From contig OX104130.1 of the NCBI GenBank assembly GCA_944470555.2, positions 66,345,160 to 66,409,159 of the forward strand: DNA of 64,000 nucleotides, written 5' to 3'. Below the pieces are notes generated by a model that was given only the letters and a program-made list of their open reading frames with translations, did not search any database and was not told the DNA's origin. This document shows, piece by piece, positions 49,651-61,330 of the stretch. Every line of letters begins with the position of its first letter. Positions within the stretch are counted from its first letter, which is position 1. The stretch comes from Heterobilharzia americana (Eukaryota > Platyhelminthes > Trematoda > Strigeidida > Schistosomatidae). The position numbers and the translations under genes were made by a program.

Positions 49651-51577
49651 CAATGCATTGTTTTCTTTCTTCTAGGCTTTTTATAAACTAATGATATCAG
49701 TGTATTCATCTCTTTGTCCTTCCAATTTGTTGGTTTGTTAACTAGGTGTACCAATGAGAAGTGTATGTGTGCGAAGTATGGTAATCATACTAGATCTCAT
49801 ATTACTGACATCTGTCTGCTCCTACGGTGGCCTGCTTGAACCTTGGCCTACCAGATTTATCCATCGAACATTTTGCATCAAATTCTTTCGCTTCAATTTG
49901 TTTTAATCATTTAAATATGTCCTTTAAACGTATCATGCAATCTTGCATATTTTTAAACTGTTTTCAACTCTCCATTTCTCGAGTTCATAACAAAGCAGAG
50001 AAAAAAGTGTTACGTTGTATAGAAGTGAACTTTTCAGTGTATATCATATTCCTATCCGTCAGATGCTTAGCTTGAGTTGCAGATTTTTGTATTGTCCGAA
50101 TAAACCGTCAACACCAGAATCACGCTTGTATTTTTATTGATTCTTTATTATGGACCGGATATCTATACAGAACCAGTTGGCTATTCCATATTATTACCTT
50201 GAATACTGTAATTATTAACAGCATTCAGATGGAATAACCATTTCGTATTGTTCTGGGAGTGAATTTGTTGAAAAATTACATGCTGAGAATTCCATACTGT
50301 ATCTTACATATTGTTTGGAATATAGTGATTATTATAACCATTATTATTTTCAAGTCAGTCAATCTTGTTTAACTGTCAAGTGAACCGATAAACGTATAGG
50401 TGTATTCACTGGTTAATAACTAGAGAGTATTTAATTTCGTGTTATTTAGAGCAAAGTACTCATGATTGAATTCAATTGATCACTTGTTATGATGAGATGA
50501 GAGGCAACTGGAAGTAATTCTTAAACTTACATTTCGTGTTCATTGTAGGTACACCTTGCTAATGAGTACCAATAAGACCGAAACCTGAGTTTAGCATTTC
50601 CTGTTGATTATCTTCAACTACTCTACCGCTTATATGCATCATTGAACATCAAGAAGACGCGATATTCTCACTTTGACTCAAGTATATACATGAAATAACG
50701 AATACAAATTCAACTTATGGAATACGAACCCAAGAATTGACATAGAAATCCTAGAAATATGATCATTTTAAGGGGGAAAAATTCTGCCTACAACTACTAT
50801 TCTATTGACCAATAAAATGAATGGTCATCAATTAACAAATCCATATCATAATCTCATATCTACAATACATATTGGATACAGAACAATTGGATCGATAAAT
50901 GATGAAATAAAACGTCAACATATGACCAAGAAAATTATTCTTTATTCAGTATTCAATACGTTTCAAGGTCAGGGAGAAAAACTGGATCAGGGTTTATTTA
51001 ACTTTAATCCACTTTAATATCAAACAGTTGGAAATTAGTGAAGTGATTTTCTTGTTAGAAGATATTTACCATTGTCAGACACAAAAGCCAATCCATTTTT
51101 ACAGGCTCCAACTATTATTATTATTATTGTATAAAACCAGTTTTCTGAACCTTCTTTATATTTACCCGTTATTTCGAAGTAGGAAATTGAATTCAGATAT
51201 CACTCAGTTACTCGTTCACTGTGATAGACTTCATATGACTCTATTCAGTAGGTTTAACTGACTTTTTATTGATTGTTTATTCAATACTTATCCTATTGTG
51301 GTATATGCTACTGATAAAAATTGAATTCAGTAGTTGACAGTACAGTGTTTTCCGTGAAGGTTTTAAAAGAAGCAAATTTACTAGATAATGCCTCCGGAGA
51401 GAAAGAGAGAGAGAAGCTGGATAAATGAGGAATGTAGAAGGCCAGGAGTCAAAGATGAACGCGGTTAGAAGACGAACACAAATGGTATGTGCACAAAAAG
51501 TGCACACTAACAGTACTCTAAATGTAATTCGCTCAGTAAACCGCCTTTAATTCTTCTCAGAATTGTCATTCTCATCA
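49651..51577. other. 1.93-kb spacer between inverted-repeat arms
   Basis: AT-rich, with no recognised gene, transposase or repeat. It ends near an inward-facing GA-rich run at about 51400-51415. Confidence 0.45.
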
Positions 51578-52056
51578 TTATCAGTTAATTTATTATTATC
51601 TGTCTAACAGATTAAGTTCACATCCAGTGATTGTGTATCCATGTGACAGCAACCTATCATGGCAATCCTAATCGTTAATTCTTGTTATTCGGTAATGCGA
51701 TGACCATCATAATGTAGTCTTATTTTGGCTACGAAAACAGTAAATTAGTTGGCAAAAAACAATCAACAAATGTAATTCAGGTTAATTACCAATAGGATGC
51801 AGAAAGTCCTTCCAATATTTGAACAACTCTCGTCATCTATGGTGTCGACAGGCGAGATATTCGACTGGTAAGCAAAAGATGAGTATACTGCGCTACGATC
51901 TATTCTGTCATCCTATACGGCTGTGAGATATAGTATAGCCGTTAAAAGTAGAAGACATGAAGTCATTGTAGAGCTTTGATTACAGGTGTCTTTGTATGAT
52001 TTCTTGTGTTTTGTAGAACGAGTGTGTGAGCAATGTTGAGGTCAGGTGAAGGGTAC
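51578..52056. repeat. right arm of a 479-bp inverted repeat
   Basis: Pairs with 49172-49650. The arm ends inside a LINE family 2 remnant that continues to about 52400, so the repeat boundary is not an element boundary. Confidence 0.85.
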
Positions 52057-52400
52057 TAGGAAAGACAAGCAAGTCGATTGATGATGTTATGAACCTTAGT
52101 CGACTGAGATGGCTTGGGTGTGTGTTGCGCATATCGAGCCACAGCCTACCTCGATGTGTCATCCTGGGAGAGGCTGGATTAAGTTGGAAGAAAGCTAAGG
52201 GTGGCCAGACCAAGATGTGCCACCAGTCGATTAGGTTCCCAGCTACTGGCCTGAGTTGTGTGAGGAGGTATAGACTGTCTGGTTGGGGTCGCCGAGACGA
52301 CAGTAATCAGTGATTGAGAAGTCTTAGTCGCATGGCTGAAAAACGGTCACAGTGGTGTAGATGTATTCACTTCCTGATAACTTCTAAAGCTTGAAAAGTT
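51800..52400 (+). mobile_element. LINE family 2 C-terminal remnant
   Basis: The + strand reads VYCATIYSVILYGCEI near 51890, then SNVEVR, DDVMNLSRLRWLGCVLR and GGQTKMCHQS. It matches the family 2 element at 54538-55974 (VYCTAVRSVLLYGCETW; SNAEVRSRVLG; VVNLDGLRWLGYVLRM). Stops and frameshifts are present. Confidence 0.7.
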
Positions 52401-53232
52401 TCACTGACGTTTATCTTCAATCTGCTTCTCCTCTCATATACACTTTCGTATACTCTGATATCAGTCTTTTTGTGTCAACGTTTTCTTTGCATGTTGTTGT
52501 GAAGTGTGGCAACTTGAACCGATTCACTTGTCAGGGGGTTCTACGGTGATTCTGTCTGTCTGTTGTGATAGGATATCCATATTATAATAGTGTTTAAACT
52601 AATGACGTATACCATCCAATTACCGAAGTCGAAGTAAAGGAATGAAAAGAAATTCAAAGTGGAGAGTCTGACGACAAAAGTGATTACCACCATATAGCGT
52701 TTTACTTTGGAGTACCATTATTTCCGACAATTTGAAGAATACAACTCTGATGTAAATGTTCATGTACCAAGCTATGAAAATCCCACAGGATAGGTCAAAG
52801 CTAATTCTACCAATCGGGTGTCCTTGTGGGAGTGATGTTTCAGGTTAAGATTCACTGTTTGGAAGTCAAATATCAAAGACAACCAGATATGAGTTAATAA
52901 AAACTGTCAAGCATACTGATGATTGGGAAAGCAACACTATTAACTATTACCAAGTGTCTATGGACGACACATCCACGACAAAATGTAAAGGTTCAGAGAA
53001 CACCAAACTATCGTCATTTTCATCCTTTTTTTATCAATTCAGGCGAAGTGTGTGAAAGTTTTCTCAGATTTTTATTAAAGATTTTCTAGATTGTAAACAG
53101 CTAAACAGAATCTCCACTATAAAATAACGTCAAATTATTCTCCTTCAGTAACTGTTTCTCTTTTAATCAAATCAATGACGAAAACTATATTATTCTTCAT
53201 ATTTTTCTTAATTAACATACTGATATACTTAC
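52401..53232. other. YME1L intron, nothing recognised
   Basis: AT-rich intron sequence up to the donor of the exon at 53233-53415. No repeat was recognised. Confidence 0.45.
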
Positions 53233-53415
53233 TCTGAAGTCATCTGCAGCACCAGTGGTAACTTTGTCTTCACCGAAAGCCAACTCTTCGCCAACACGAC
53301 CTCCCATTAATACATCTAACTGAGCTAAAAGTTGTGCACGTGTCATAAAGCTCATATCTTTATCTTGTAAAAAGCTAGTAAGACCGCCAGCTTCACCTCG
53401 AGGAATAATTGTAAC
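53233..53415 (-). CDS. YME1L: YME1L-type i-AAA protease, peptidase exon with third zinc ligand region
   Basis: A 61-codon phase-0 exon begins VTIIPRGEAGGLTSFL, continues TRAQLLAQLDVLMGGRVGEE and ends VTTGAADDFR at donor GTAAGT. GGRVxEE and TTGAxxD are M41 signatures. The second Asp of ADDF lies 78 residues after the first His of HEAGH, the spacing expected for the third zinc ligand in the FtsH family. All catalytic positions visible in this gene are intact. Confidence 0.95.
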
Positions 53416-53579
53416 CTATTTAAAGTAATACAATGTGAACAAAACATTAGCGGAATGAAGAACTGTGTATGTGTGTGTAAAATGAAGGAAATAGAACAGA
53501 TTATAAGCAAACAATAGTAGAACGCAGCGGATGAAAAACACGCAAATTCAAATTAAGAATAAATTAATTAACAACTAAT

Positions 53580-53735
53580 TAGTGGGTCACGCTCTGGCGT
53601 TTGAATCGAAGGGTAGTGGGTTAGAGCCTCAGTGGGAACAACATCAATCCGCACTGGGGTGTAGGTACATCTAGCTAATGAGTCCCAAATAGGACGAAAT
53701 GAGAGTTCTGAATTCCTTTGCTAGTCACTAAGGTC
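53580..53735 (+). repeat. Sm-alpha-like hammerhead SINE, core mutated
   Basis: Head with a B-box-like GGGTTAGAGCCTC, then GTAGGTACATCTAG, the hammerhead (53665-53717) and a tail. Stem II GTCC/GGAC and GAAA are intact, but the core reads CTAATGA (G5 to A at 53677), so it should not cleave. It lies in the YME1L intron on the strand opposite to the gene. Confidence 0.7.
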
Positions 53736-54049
53736 AATACAGCATCATAAATGTCCGGCAGTATCGATTTATTCGCATAGAAATTCATCTGTCAACGAAG
53801 GTCGGGCAATTCGACCCTGTCATAGCAACGCGAAGTTACAAGTATCATTATACCAAACAACTCATTTTATACGCAAATCAAAATAGAGTTTTGGCGCTAT
53901 GCTATGGCATTTTGAACCAGTGGATTGATCAGGAATAAATGGCTGGAACAGCGAAGGATATTTACAAAATGAATGATGGATTGATTTGTTGGTAAAAAGA
54001 ACTGTAGACCTTACGTTTGTTGATAAGAATTAGTAAACTGGGCAGTGAT

Positions 54050-54155
54050 TGAAGGTGAAATAAAAGTATGGACCATGGCCGAATTCGGACCAGTGAACAT
54101 CGGGCTTCCAGCCTGGTGCTCTACCAACTGAGTTACGAGGTCCATAGCTCGTAGA
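54050..54155 (-). repeat. tRNA-like SINE head
   Basis: The - strand reads GGACCTCGTAACTCAGTTGG, then TAGAGCACCAGGCTGGAAGC and a B-box-like GGTCCGAATTC. It resembles a tRNA from the 5' end through the anticodon arm, but the B box is diverged and no clean acceptor pairing is seen. It is related to 30655-30757. Confidence 0.5.
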
Positions 54156-54361
54156 ACACGAGCCGGAAACTCATTGGTCACTGATTCCAATCCGACCACA
54201 GTCCAAATTTTCATTCCAGCTTTAATCATCATCCAGTATCAATACTAGTCTGTCAAACCAAGCCTATCTCAGATAGTCAAAATTATAATCGACAAACTGT
54301 TTACTGATATTCATATTAACTTGATCACATCTTTTGTGTAAGAACTAAAGTTCATTGCATT

Positions 54362-54537
54362 GAAATATATTATTATTATTACATTATTTGTCCTTCAGGT
54401 TCCTAGTGGAACATAGGGCTTCAGTTGCACGTTGCCATTTCACTTCTTCGCAGACTATTCAACCTTGCTCCACCACCGCTCACAAGCTTTCGTTTCTTTT
54501 TCACAAGATCTCCTTCATGTCAACCTCGACTCGGACG
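54362..54537 (-). mobile_element. LINE family 1 copy G, 3' end (split by a nested insertion)
   Basis: (ATT)n tail and 3' UTR of the SR2-like family. The sequence resumes at 55975 after the nested LINE family 2 element. CTCGGACG at 54530-54537 is matched by CTCGAACG at 55975-55982, consistent with a target-site duplication carrying one mismatch. Confidence 0.75.
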
Positions 54538-55974
54538 TCATCCATCCATCCAGATCAACCTAGGACAAGGCATTACTGCGTAACGGCCCAAATCCACACA
54601 CCTCATATCAGTACATCGAGTAAAAAGGCAGTGTGGCGCAAGATGAAGATAAGAGAATGCAGTCAGAAGAAATATAAAATACGAAAAGAGAGAAACGAAG
54701 AACTAGAAAACGGTGAGATTCGGTATAGCCTCGTTAAGATGAGGATAATGTATGTATACATCTGCGCCACTGACATCGGTTCTCAGCCATATCACCACCT
54801 AGAGTCTCCAACCACTGGTTCCTCTTGTCCCGTGGACTCCAACCACTCAGTCTGCATCGTCCCGCATGGCTCAAACCAACAGTCAAACACTTCATACATT
54901 GGTGCCATGTTTTAGTCTGGCCACCTCAGGCCTTTTTCCAGCCTGGACCTACTTCCGCCAACATTGTGTGACGAGGCAATCGGCGAGTAGGCATGCGTAA
55001 CACGTATCCCAACCATCTCAGTCCATCAAGGTTCACAACCTCGTCAACCGACTTACCTCTTCTCCCTAAAACTCTACTCCTGACTTCTGCATTACTCACG
55101 CGGTGACACCACGGAATACGGCCTATGCTACGAAGGCAACGGTGGTCAAACACCTGAAGCCAGCCTTCTCACATCTTCCACCTTTAATGGCCATGTTTCA
55201 CAGCCATACAGTAGAACAGAACGGACCGCTGTGCAGTATACCCGACCCTTAGTAGACAGTCGGACATCACGGCGGCGCCACAGGTGGCGTAAGTTGGCGA
55301 AAGCCAATCGAGCCTTTTGTATCCATGCAGCGGTTTCACGGGCCACTGAGCCATTAGGGCTGATCCTACTTCCGAGGTAAGTGAAGTGGTCAACACACTC
55401 AACCACTTCACTCTCTATTGTTAGCCATATAGGGGCACCGTTGAAGACCAATCCTGGAGCAGTAATTCGCACTTGGGTGGTGAGAAACGCATCCCAAACA
55501 TCCTTAAATTGCTACACAAAGTGTTCAGAAGACTCTGCATCTCATCAGTCAGCGTCTTCACCTAACAGGACAATGTCATCTGCATATTCTAGGTTTAACG
55601 AAAATTCTCCACCGATTAGGTCAACGTCTGTGTAACCAGACGACGAGAGGGAAACCTACATAAAAATGTCTATGGTAAAACTGAATAAGAATGGAGAGAG
55701 GGGGCACCCTTGACGGACATCACTTGACGAGTACAGCTCACCTGACATCTCACCATAGGCTCTAACACGCCCACAAGTGTTCGAGTAGAGAGCCTTCAAT
55801 AAAGTGATGTACTTACTCGCCACGCCTTTCAGTGAGAGACATTGCCATAGGACTTTTCGATCAATGGAGTCGAATGCCGCCTTCAGGTCGAGAAATACAG
55901 CCAGTGTCGGGCGCCGGTGAGCGTGTCTGTGTTCCAAAGATTGGCGCAATGTGAATACTTGGTCGATACATCGG
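54538..55974 (-). mobile_element. LINE family 2, 5'-truncated, nested in LINE family 1
   Basis: The - strand has RT motif A (VFLDLKAAFDSIDRK), motif B (VRQGCPLSPFLFSF) and the catalytic LEYADDIVLLG near 55570-55600. These are followed by VDHFTYLGSRISPNGS, RVYCTAVRSVLLYGCETW and a C-terminal DGLRWLGYVLRMPT. The 3' end is a (GGAT)n-like tail at 54538-54551. It lacks the endonuclease (5' truncation). It is an RT of non-LTR type, probably RTE-related, distinct from the SR2-like family. A few frameshifts are visible, but the catalytic residues are intact. Confidence 0.85.
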
Positions 55975-56820
55975 CTCGAACGCCAAACTCGTCGTTTCCC
56001 ATGCGGGTTCCACTCAATGGCCTGGCACGTGATGTCCCCAAATGGTCTCCTCAGTGTATGCCCAATCCATCTCCACTTTCTTCTTCACTATATTTGTTGG
56101 GCGATACGTTCTTGGTCGGTTGGTTCGTTGGGAGGCCAGAGTGAGTCCCTTCTCGCTTATTCTTTCTGGTCATCTGATTTTCAGTATAGAGTGAGCGAGC
56201 GAGCGTAGGTGGCAGCTGTTGACCATCTATGTCCGCAGTTTGTTGGGGATGCTTTTTGTCACGCACCGCCAAGTCTCTCAATCATGACAGAAGCGCTGAC
56301 TGACATTAGTGTTGAGTATCTAGATCTTGTTCACGCTTTATGCTGATATCCACAATGATTTCAGGTTATTGAAGGGCTGTCTTGATACCTTTCCGATCCT
56401 AGCTTTGATGCCCTAATCTGTGCCGCCTGTAGTTGAAACGATGCTGCTTAGGTGGTTGGTGAAAAAGACAACTTCCTTTAAATTTCTCTCGTTCATGGTG
56501 ATTGGTGCTTGTTATTGTTGTTGGTTGGGTATCTTCATCACCTCTGTCTTCTCTACGTTCACTTGAATAGTGTCCCGTTTTCGCTGCCTCTTCTGTCAAC
56601 TTCTTGGTTTTTGCCTACAGATCTTCGAATTTGTGCAACATAAAATGTTAGACATAAATCATCGTTGGCGAAATCCAAATCTTCTAGGCTCTTTTCACTG
56701 GTCAAACAGCGTATGCCTATCTCGCTTCTCACAGTTGTCTGTTGCATGATCCAGTCGACCACAATCAAGAAGATTATTGGTGGTAGTAGGCGGCAACCTT
56801 GTCTTACTTCTGCCTTCACT
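55975..56820 (-). mobile_element. LINE family 1 copy G, upstream part
   Basis: Continuation of the copy interrupted at 54537. The RT remnant near 56660-56690 reads DFANDDLCL (extra Asn codon), and near 56785-56815 QGCRLLPP (extra codon). It is 5'-truncated at about 56820. Confidence 0.78.
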
Positions 56821-57611
56821 GCATTGAAATATATACAAAATTCAATTAGTTGATTAGTTGTTCTGAATTTTTATGTTCATTCAGCTGATCTTTGAGGATA
56901 GTGCGACCACTCAAGTGCAATAAATCACATGCTGAGAGGCGATGATGACGAGAAGAGATTGTAACACATATTGCAGTCAAGCCATTTGATGCAGACTCAT
57001 CAGATAACAAGTTAGTTTGTCTCCATTACACTAAACTCCATGCTTGTCTTGCCACTACTCATAATAACACTAGAGTTGTAAGGGTAGTCACCTCTAATTC
57101 ATCTCTAACTTTGAGGGCTATACATAGCAATTATGTAATCGAGTATGATAATAACACTGAGCTTCATGCTCAATTCTTGGTGGATACTCATATAGAATGT
57201 TCAAGAATTTAAATGATATCCTTTGGCAAAAGCTAAATTAACATTTAACAGTATCCATCTAGAGATTCCATTGGATACTGACCGGAGTATTTGAATCATA
57301 TAACGATAACAATTGTAATGAATATTTTTAGCTCAGTGTGTGGGTATTCAGAATGAGTTGTTCTCTCAGCTAGAGTTTTAGTTGGTAAACGTTTGAATTT
57401 CATGCTGGACATAGTCATCAGAACAAATGTCTAAGAAACCTGAAGTAAACACTACGCGCGACGACCATAGCTTTCAGAGTAGGTATTTCTAGACCTGCTA
57501 TGGATGTCAGATAATACCAGTCTCACATCAACACAACGATTTTCTAATCCATTTTTATACTATTTAGTATTACCCAACTTAAATTTGACTGGTTGACCGA
57601 TTGGTTTCCAA

Positions 57612-57790
57612 ATGGTCTTCACTACAGACTGACATCAGCTGGAGGAACTAGGAGTGTAGCTTGTAGCTTGGGACTCCTGAGCAGTGCTCACTCAGGTACC
57701 TACAAGGGATCGAACCTGGTCTCTCTGTGAGTACTTTATCATTCTATCATTGCGTCGGGAATCCAATGATCCACAATTTCCTACTTCTGT
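57612..57790 (-). repeat. hammerhead SINE-like repeat (family B), hammerhead deleted
   Basis: The tail (GACTGACATCAGCTGGAGGA reversed), a shortened middle with CTCAGGAGTCCC but no GAAA box, and B-box-like GGTTCGATCCC remain. Confidence 0.55.
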
Positions 57791-58307
57791 GACTGTCATT
57801 CAGTATTATTGGTGAGTAACCGAAATATATTACTAATGTTATACTTTGGTATAATCAAAAGTGTAACTTAATCTTCACTTTCATTACAAAGACTATACAC
57901 ATTGTTCAAATCTCGGAGACAATATACTCACTCTTCATGACGAAAAACTGATAGGCGTCAAAACGATGCAGGGCGCTCAGAGAAAACCCAGTGTTTACAA
58001 GTGGGACTATAATTGAAGTCAATATAACATGTTTTATTGCCATTTTCTTGGCGAATTTTCTGTAGTGATCACTAAAATTAAGAATTATTCTTGATAGAAT
58101 GAAGACTGTCCTCTCTTATACGCGCTATACATGAATAAAAAAGTATTAGAGAAGTGAGCCTCTTTGGGTACCCCGTTGTAGGTTGCCTCTCTCATATCTA
58201 TCATCTTACCTTTTTCCCCACTACGTATTTTTTGGTACACTGCATGATGTAATAATTTTATTTTAAACAAATACAAATTTGGAGTTTCAGGTTTATGGGG
58301 ATTTTAT

Positions 58308-58470
58308 TTCAGGGTAGTACTACTCATCACGAACTGACATCACGTAGAGTACCGTTAAAAGCCTGGGGGTACTGGGCACATGTTTCGTCCTAATGTAGGA
58401 TCCATCAGCAGTACGCACCGATGATTCTCCAACTGATATCCCAATCCATAATGAGTACTACTTTACAATA
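58308..58470. repeat. hammerhead repeat (family B), short inverted pair
   Basis: The left end GTAGTACTACTCATCACG is the inverse of the right end ATAATGAGTACTAC. The left - strand unit has a hammerhead-like CTGATGG...GAAA in which A9 is changed. The right side contains only a + tail. It lies 36 bp from the YME1L exon donor at 58506. Confidence 0.6.
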
Positions 58471-58505
58471 AATTTATGTTTAAAGAGAAAACATCAGGCA
58501 CTTAC

Positions 58506-58700
58506 CTTATGCAACGGTGTACTATCAGCTGTTAACAATGCAACTAGAGCATGACCAGCTTCATGAAAAGCTGATACTTTATTAGTTTGATCATCTAAAG
58601 GTCGACGTTTAGCAGGTCCCATTATTAAACGATCTCGAGCTTCCCATAAATGATGCATTTCAACAACGGGATCATTTTGTAGACCAGCAGCGAGAGCAGC
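58506..58700 (-). CDS. YME1L: YME1L-type i-AAA protease, exon with HEXXH zinc site
   Basis: A 65-codon phase-0 exon (acceptor ATTTTAG, donor GTAAG). It encodes the end of the AAA+ lid (AALAAGLQ) and the linker RDRLIMGPAKRR (family: DKILMGPERR). It then has VSAFHEAGHALVALL and ends in TPLHK. HEAGH is the M41 zinc-metallopeptidase motif: two zinc-binding histidines and the catalytic glutamate. The family works as a hexamer in the mitochondrial inner membrane facing the intermembrane space, degrading misfolded or regulatory inner-membrane proteins. Confidence 0.95.
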
Positions 58701-59409
58701 CTAAAATGAAGTCGATAAGATGATGGTTATCAAGTTAAGAATTTGAGTTGAAGTCTAAGAATGATTTCTATGATTAGTAAACCTAATTCATTATTGTTAA
58801 GAAAAAGAAATAGGTCTCATATGAAACAGTTTCCCTGAAATCTTGTTCATTGCTTATACGCATACAGAGTGGATAGTATTCATTTGTCACTTTGTACAGC
58901 AACAAACAAAACAATTCGCTAGTCATACCGGAGTGTTATACCAATTAGCTATACTCTAGTTGTACCAGTGAGACAGTTTAAGACACAAAGTGCAGAAACC
59001 TAAAGTTTACCATCCAATCAGAACATATTTATACTCATTTATAATTTTCTAATTATAGTTTGATGAGAAGTTAAATATCATAGTAAAGTGAAATCGTATT
59101 CATCGAATAGTCAACCAATTTCATAGAGAATTTAACTTTAAACTAAGTAATCTCTAATGTAATCTGATTAACATTGGTCATGATTACGTGACTCTTATTA
59201 TTTCCTCCAGATGCATAAATTCAAGTTTCAACATCTACTTTATTCATTTCAACTGGATAGTATTAGGATATTGATAAAACATCACAAAATACTCAAATCG
59301 AAAAACATTATACTAATAAACAATGATTGAGATAATCCTGTCACCTCATATTCTTTGCTGTAATTGATAGTAAAATTTTCCATATCACTCGTATACGTGT
59401 TGTATCATT

Positions 59410-59830
59410 TCCTGTTACATGTGTTGGTTGGGTGTACATTCGATGAATAAAGATTCAGTAATCAATCTCTTTCTCCACCTAATTATATTGGGCTTAAGTA
59501 AAGTGGCTTTATCCCACCTTATTGTGTGGTTGTGTGTTAATGCGCGCATTGCAATAGCTGGATGTTTTCCTAGATTATTGATTTTATTCGGGTCTGTCAT
59601 TCTATATTTAGCTATGTTCGGCTAATCTAATTGACCCCGACCGGTTAGTCTGACCTATGCACTTGACCTCACAGTCACTACGTCAGATTTGATAGATTAG
59701 ATTAGTTTGCTTAGTTGGTTCTATCGGATCCTTAAGTCAGCTGACAAAGCTTATCTCTGAGCGAGTTTGTAGGTTTAAATGCCATCCTAATTCCAGCTTA
59801 GTTGAGGATCCTGCGTACATTTTTTGATGT
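59410..59830 (-). mobile_element. Penelope-like element C-terminal remnant
   Basis: The - strand reads DPNKINNLGKHPAIAMRALT, TIRWDKATLLK and RWRKRLITESLFIE near 59415-59600, with the LKDPI/YQI block further upstream (59640-59800) in broken frames. It matches the order seen at 62790-63200. Frameshifts separate the parts. Confidence 0.62.
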
Positions 59831-59919
59831 ACCTTCCTTATAGGCTAACACAATGGAGGCTGTGAACTCCTTTCTGCTCATGTTGTTGTTATTATTCGTA
59901 CTCGTACTAGAGCAGCGGC

Positions 59920-60150
59920 CTTCATGAAGGCCCACACAATAAGGTGGGATAAAGCCACTGTACTTAAGTCCAATATAATAGGGTGGAGACGGAGAGATTG
60001 CTGATTACTGAATCTTTGTTCGTTGGATCTACACCCAACCAACAAAAGTAACAGAAATGACGCAACACATATACGAGAGATATGGGAAATTTTACTATCG
60101 AAACGTCACCAAGTGAACAATACTGTATCACTGTGTGTTCTAAATCAAAT
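59920..60150 (+). mobile_element. Penelope-like element terminal fragment, inverted relative to its neighbour
   Basis: The + strand reads HTIRWDKATVLKSNIIGWRR and then the same 3' sequence as 59330-59500 in reverse. It forms a head-to-head pair with 59410-59830, with about 90 bp between them. Confidence 0.6.
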
Positions 60151-61297
60151 AAAAAAATCTAATATGGAATAGAAATCTTTTCCTCTGGCCTCATAAAATT
60201 AAAAAACTACTTAGACGAATAACTTTAGTGAGCTTTGGGGGGGGACAGTCGATTAAGTCAGGCGTTGATTCTCTCTGAGTAGAAAGAAATCCAGGTGGCA
60301 TTCTTGAAGATAACCTCCAAAGCTCAGATTTCTTTATGTATGCAAATATATCAAGATAGATATGCTGCCACAGATACCAACTCAGTAGGCAAAATAAAGA
60401 TATCATAACTAGACTTCGTTAAGAATTGCGAAAGAGAAATTAAGTCTTCATGGAAAATAAGAAACCATGGTACAACAAATAAGACTACAACATGGCATCA
60501 TTTCATATATTCCACACCCACTTGGCCGATAGCTGCTACTTTGATGTGGTAGTCGGCCTTTCATATCACAATGATCCAGATCCAACAAGCTATGCTAGTC
60601 GAATGCTTGTTCCCTTGAGGTCCTACTATGCCAGAAAGGTTTGCTGGACGAAAAGCAGTTACTGTTGTCGTGTCGATTGCTACACCATGGTGGGGGTCTG
60701 AAGGTGAAGTCGTACTGCTGCTAGCCAGATAAAGTGTGGCAGCGGTAAGGTGTTTAAACTTGGATGATCAGTAGTGCCACGCTGATGTTGCCTTCCCTAT
60801 GGAAAGGGGGGCGGTTAGAGAAAATAGACCTCCCCTTCCCCACGGTTTTCCGATACCGGAGATATGGGTTTTCTATTTCCAGTGTTAAAACAATCACGTC
60901 TCACACCGGCAATCCGCAAAAAGCTGTATATGACAGACATCAAGTAGATGTCCCAGCTAACATTCCACGGCGTGGGGGACCAGGAAGTGTCAACTGCCTG
61001 AACGCTTTCAGTACTTGACACCTCCATATTACAAGGGATTTGTGACTTCGATTAAAAACCAGCCGACGTGTTCAGTCATTTGCAAATGTGGTGGCACTGA
61101 GGCTAAGTGCTTTAGGCATTCAATTACCAACCATTCGGACATTGGCCTACATCCAATCTACCTATTTAGTTAGCTTTGGGAAACCAGTGAGACACTAAGT
61201 GAAGCTTATGGCCTATTGAGCTGGGTTTTATAGCCTTATTAGTATGAAACATATGGACGGATAATAAATCGACTGTTAATTTGCAGAACAATCTTAC
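60151..61297. other. YME1L intron, unclassified higher-GC block
   Basis: About 60480-61160 is richer in GC than the surroundings, with blocks such as GGAAAGGGGGGCGGTTAGAG. It looks like part of a dispersed element (for example a LINE 5' region), but no coding motif was recognised. Confidence 0.35.
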
Positions 61298-61330
61298 CTG
61301 GTCCAAGACTAACTTTTCAACTTCAAGTTT
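61298..61330 (-). CDS. YME1L: YME1L-type i-AAA protease, 33-nt small exon
   Basis: On the - strand a pyrimidine-rich acceptor (TTTTTCCCTTAG) and donor CAG|GTAAGAT bracket 33 nt encoding KLEVEKLVLDQ in phase 0. Joined to the next exon it gives LVLDQAALAAGLQ, which matches the NLVNQAALxAA segment at the end of the AAA+ lid in YME1/FtsH proteases. The gene's ATPase exons would lie beyond the right edge. The call rests on splice sites and family fit, so it is moderately sure. Confidence 0.62.

Noticed and set aside
49172..52056. DNA transposon with 479-bp terminal inverted repeats
   Set aside because: The right arm ends inside a LINE reading frame that continues beyond it, no target duplication flanks the arms, and the spacer has no transposase.
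54060..54150. Functional tRNA gene
   Set aside because: The B box is diverged, acceptor-stem pairing is not evident, and related copies occur at 30655-30757. It is a SINE head.
54388..54915. A 175-codon + strand frame
   Set aside because: It crosses the junction between two nested LINEs antisense to both, so it has no biological unity.
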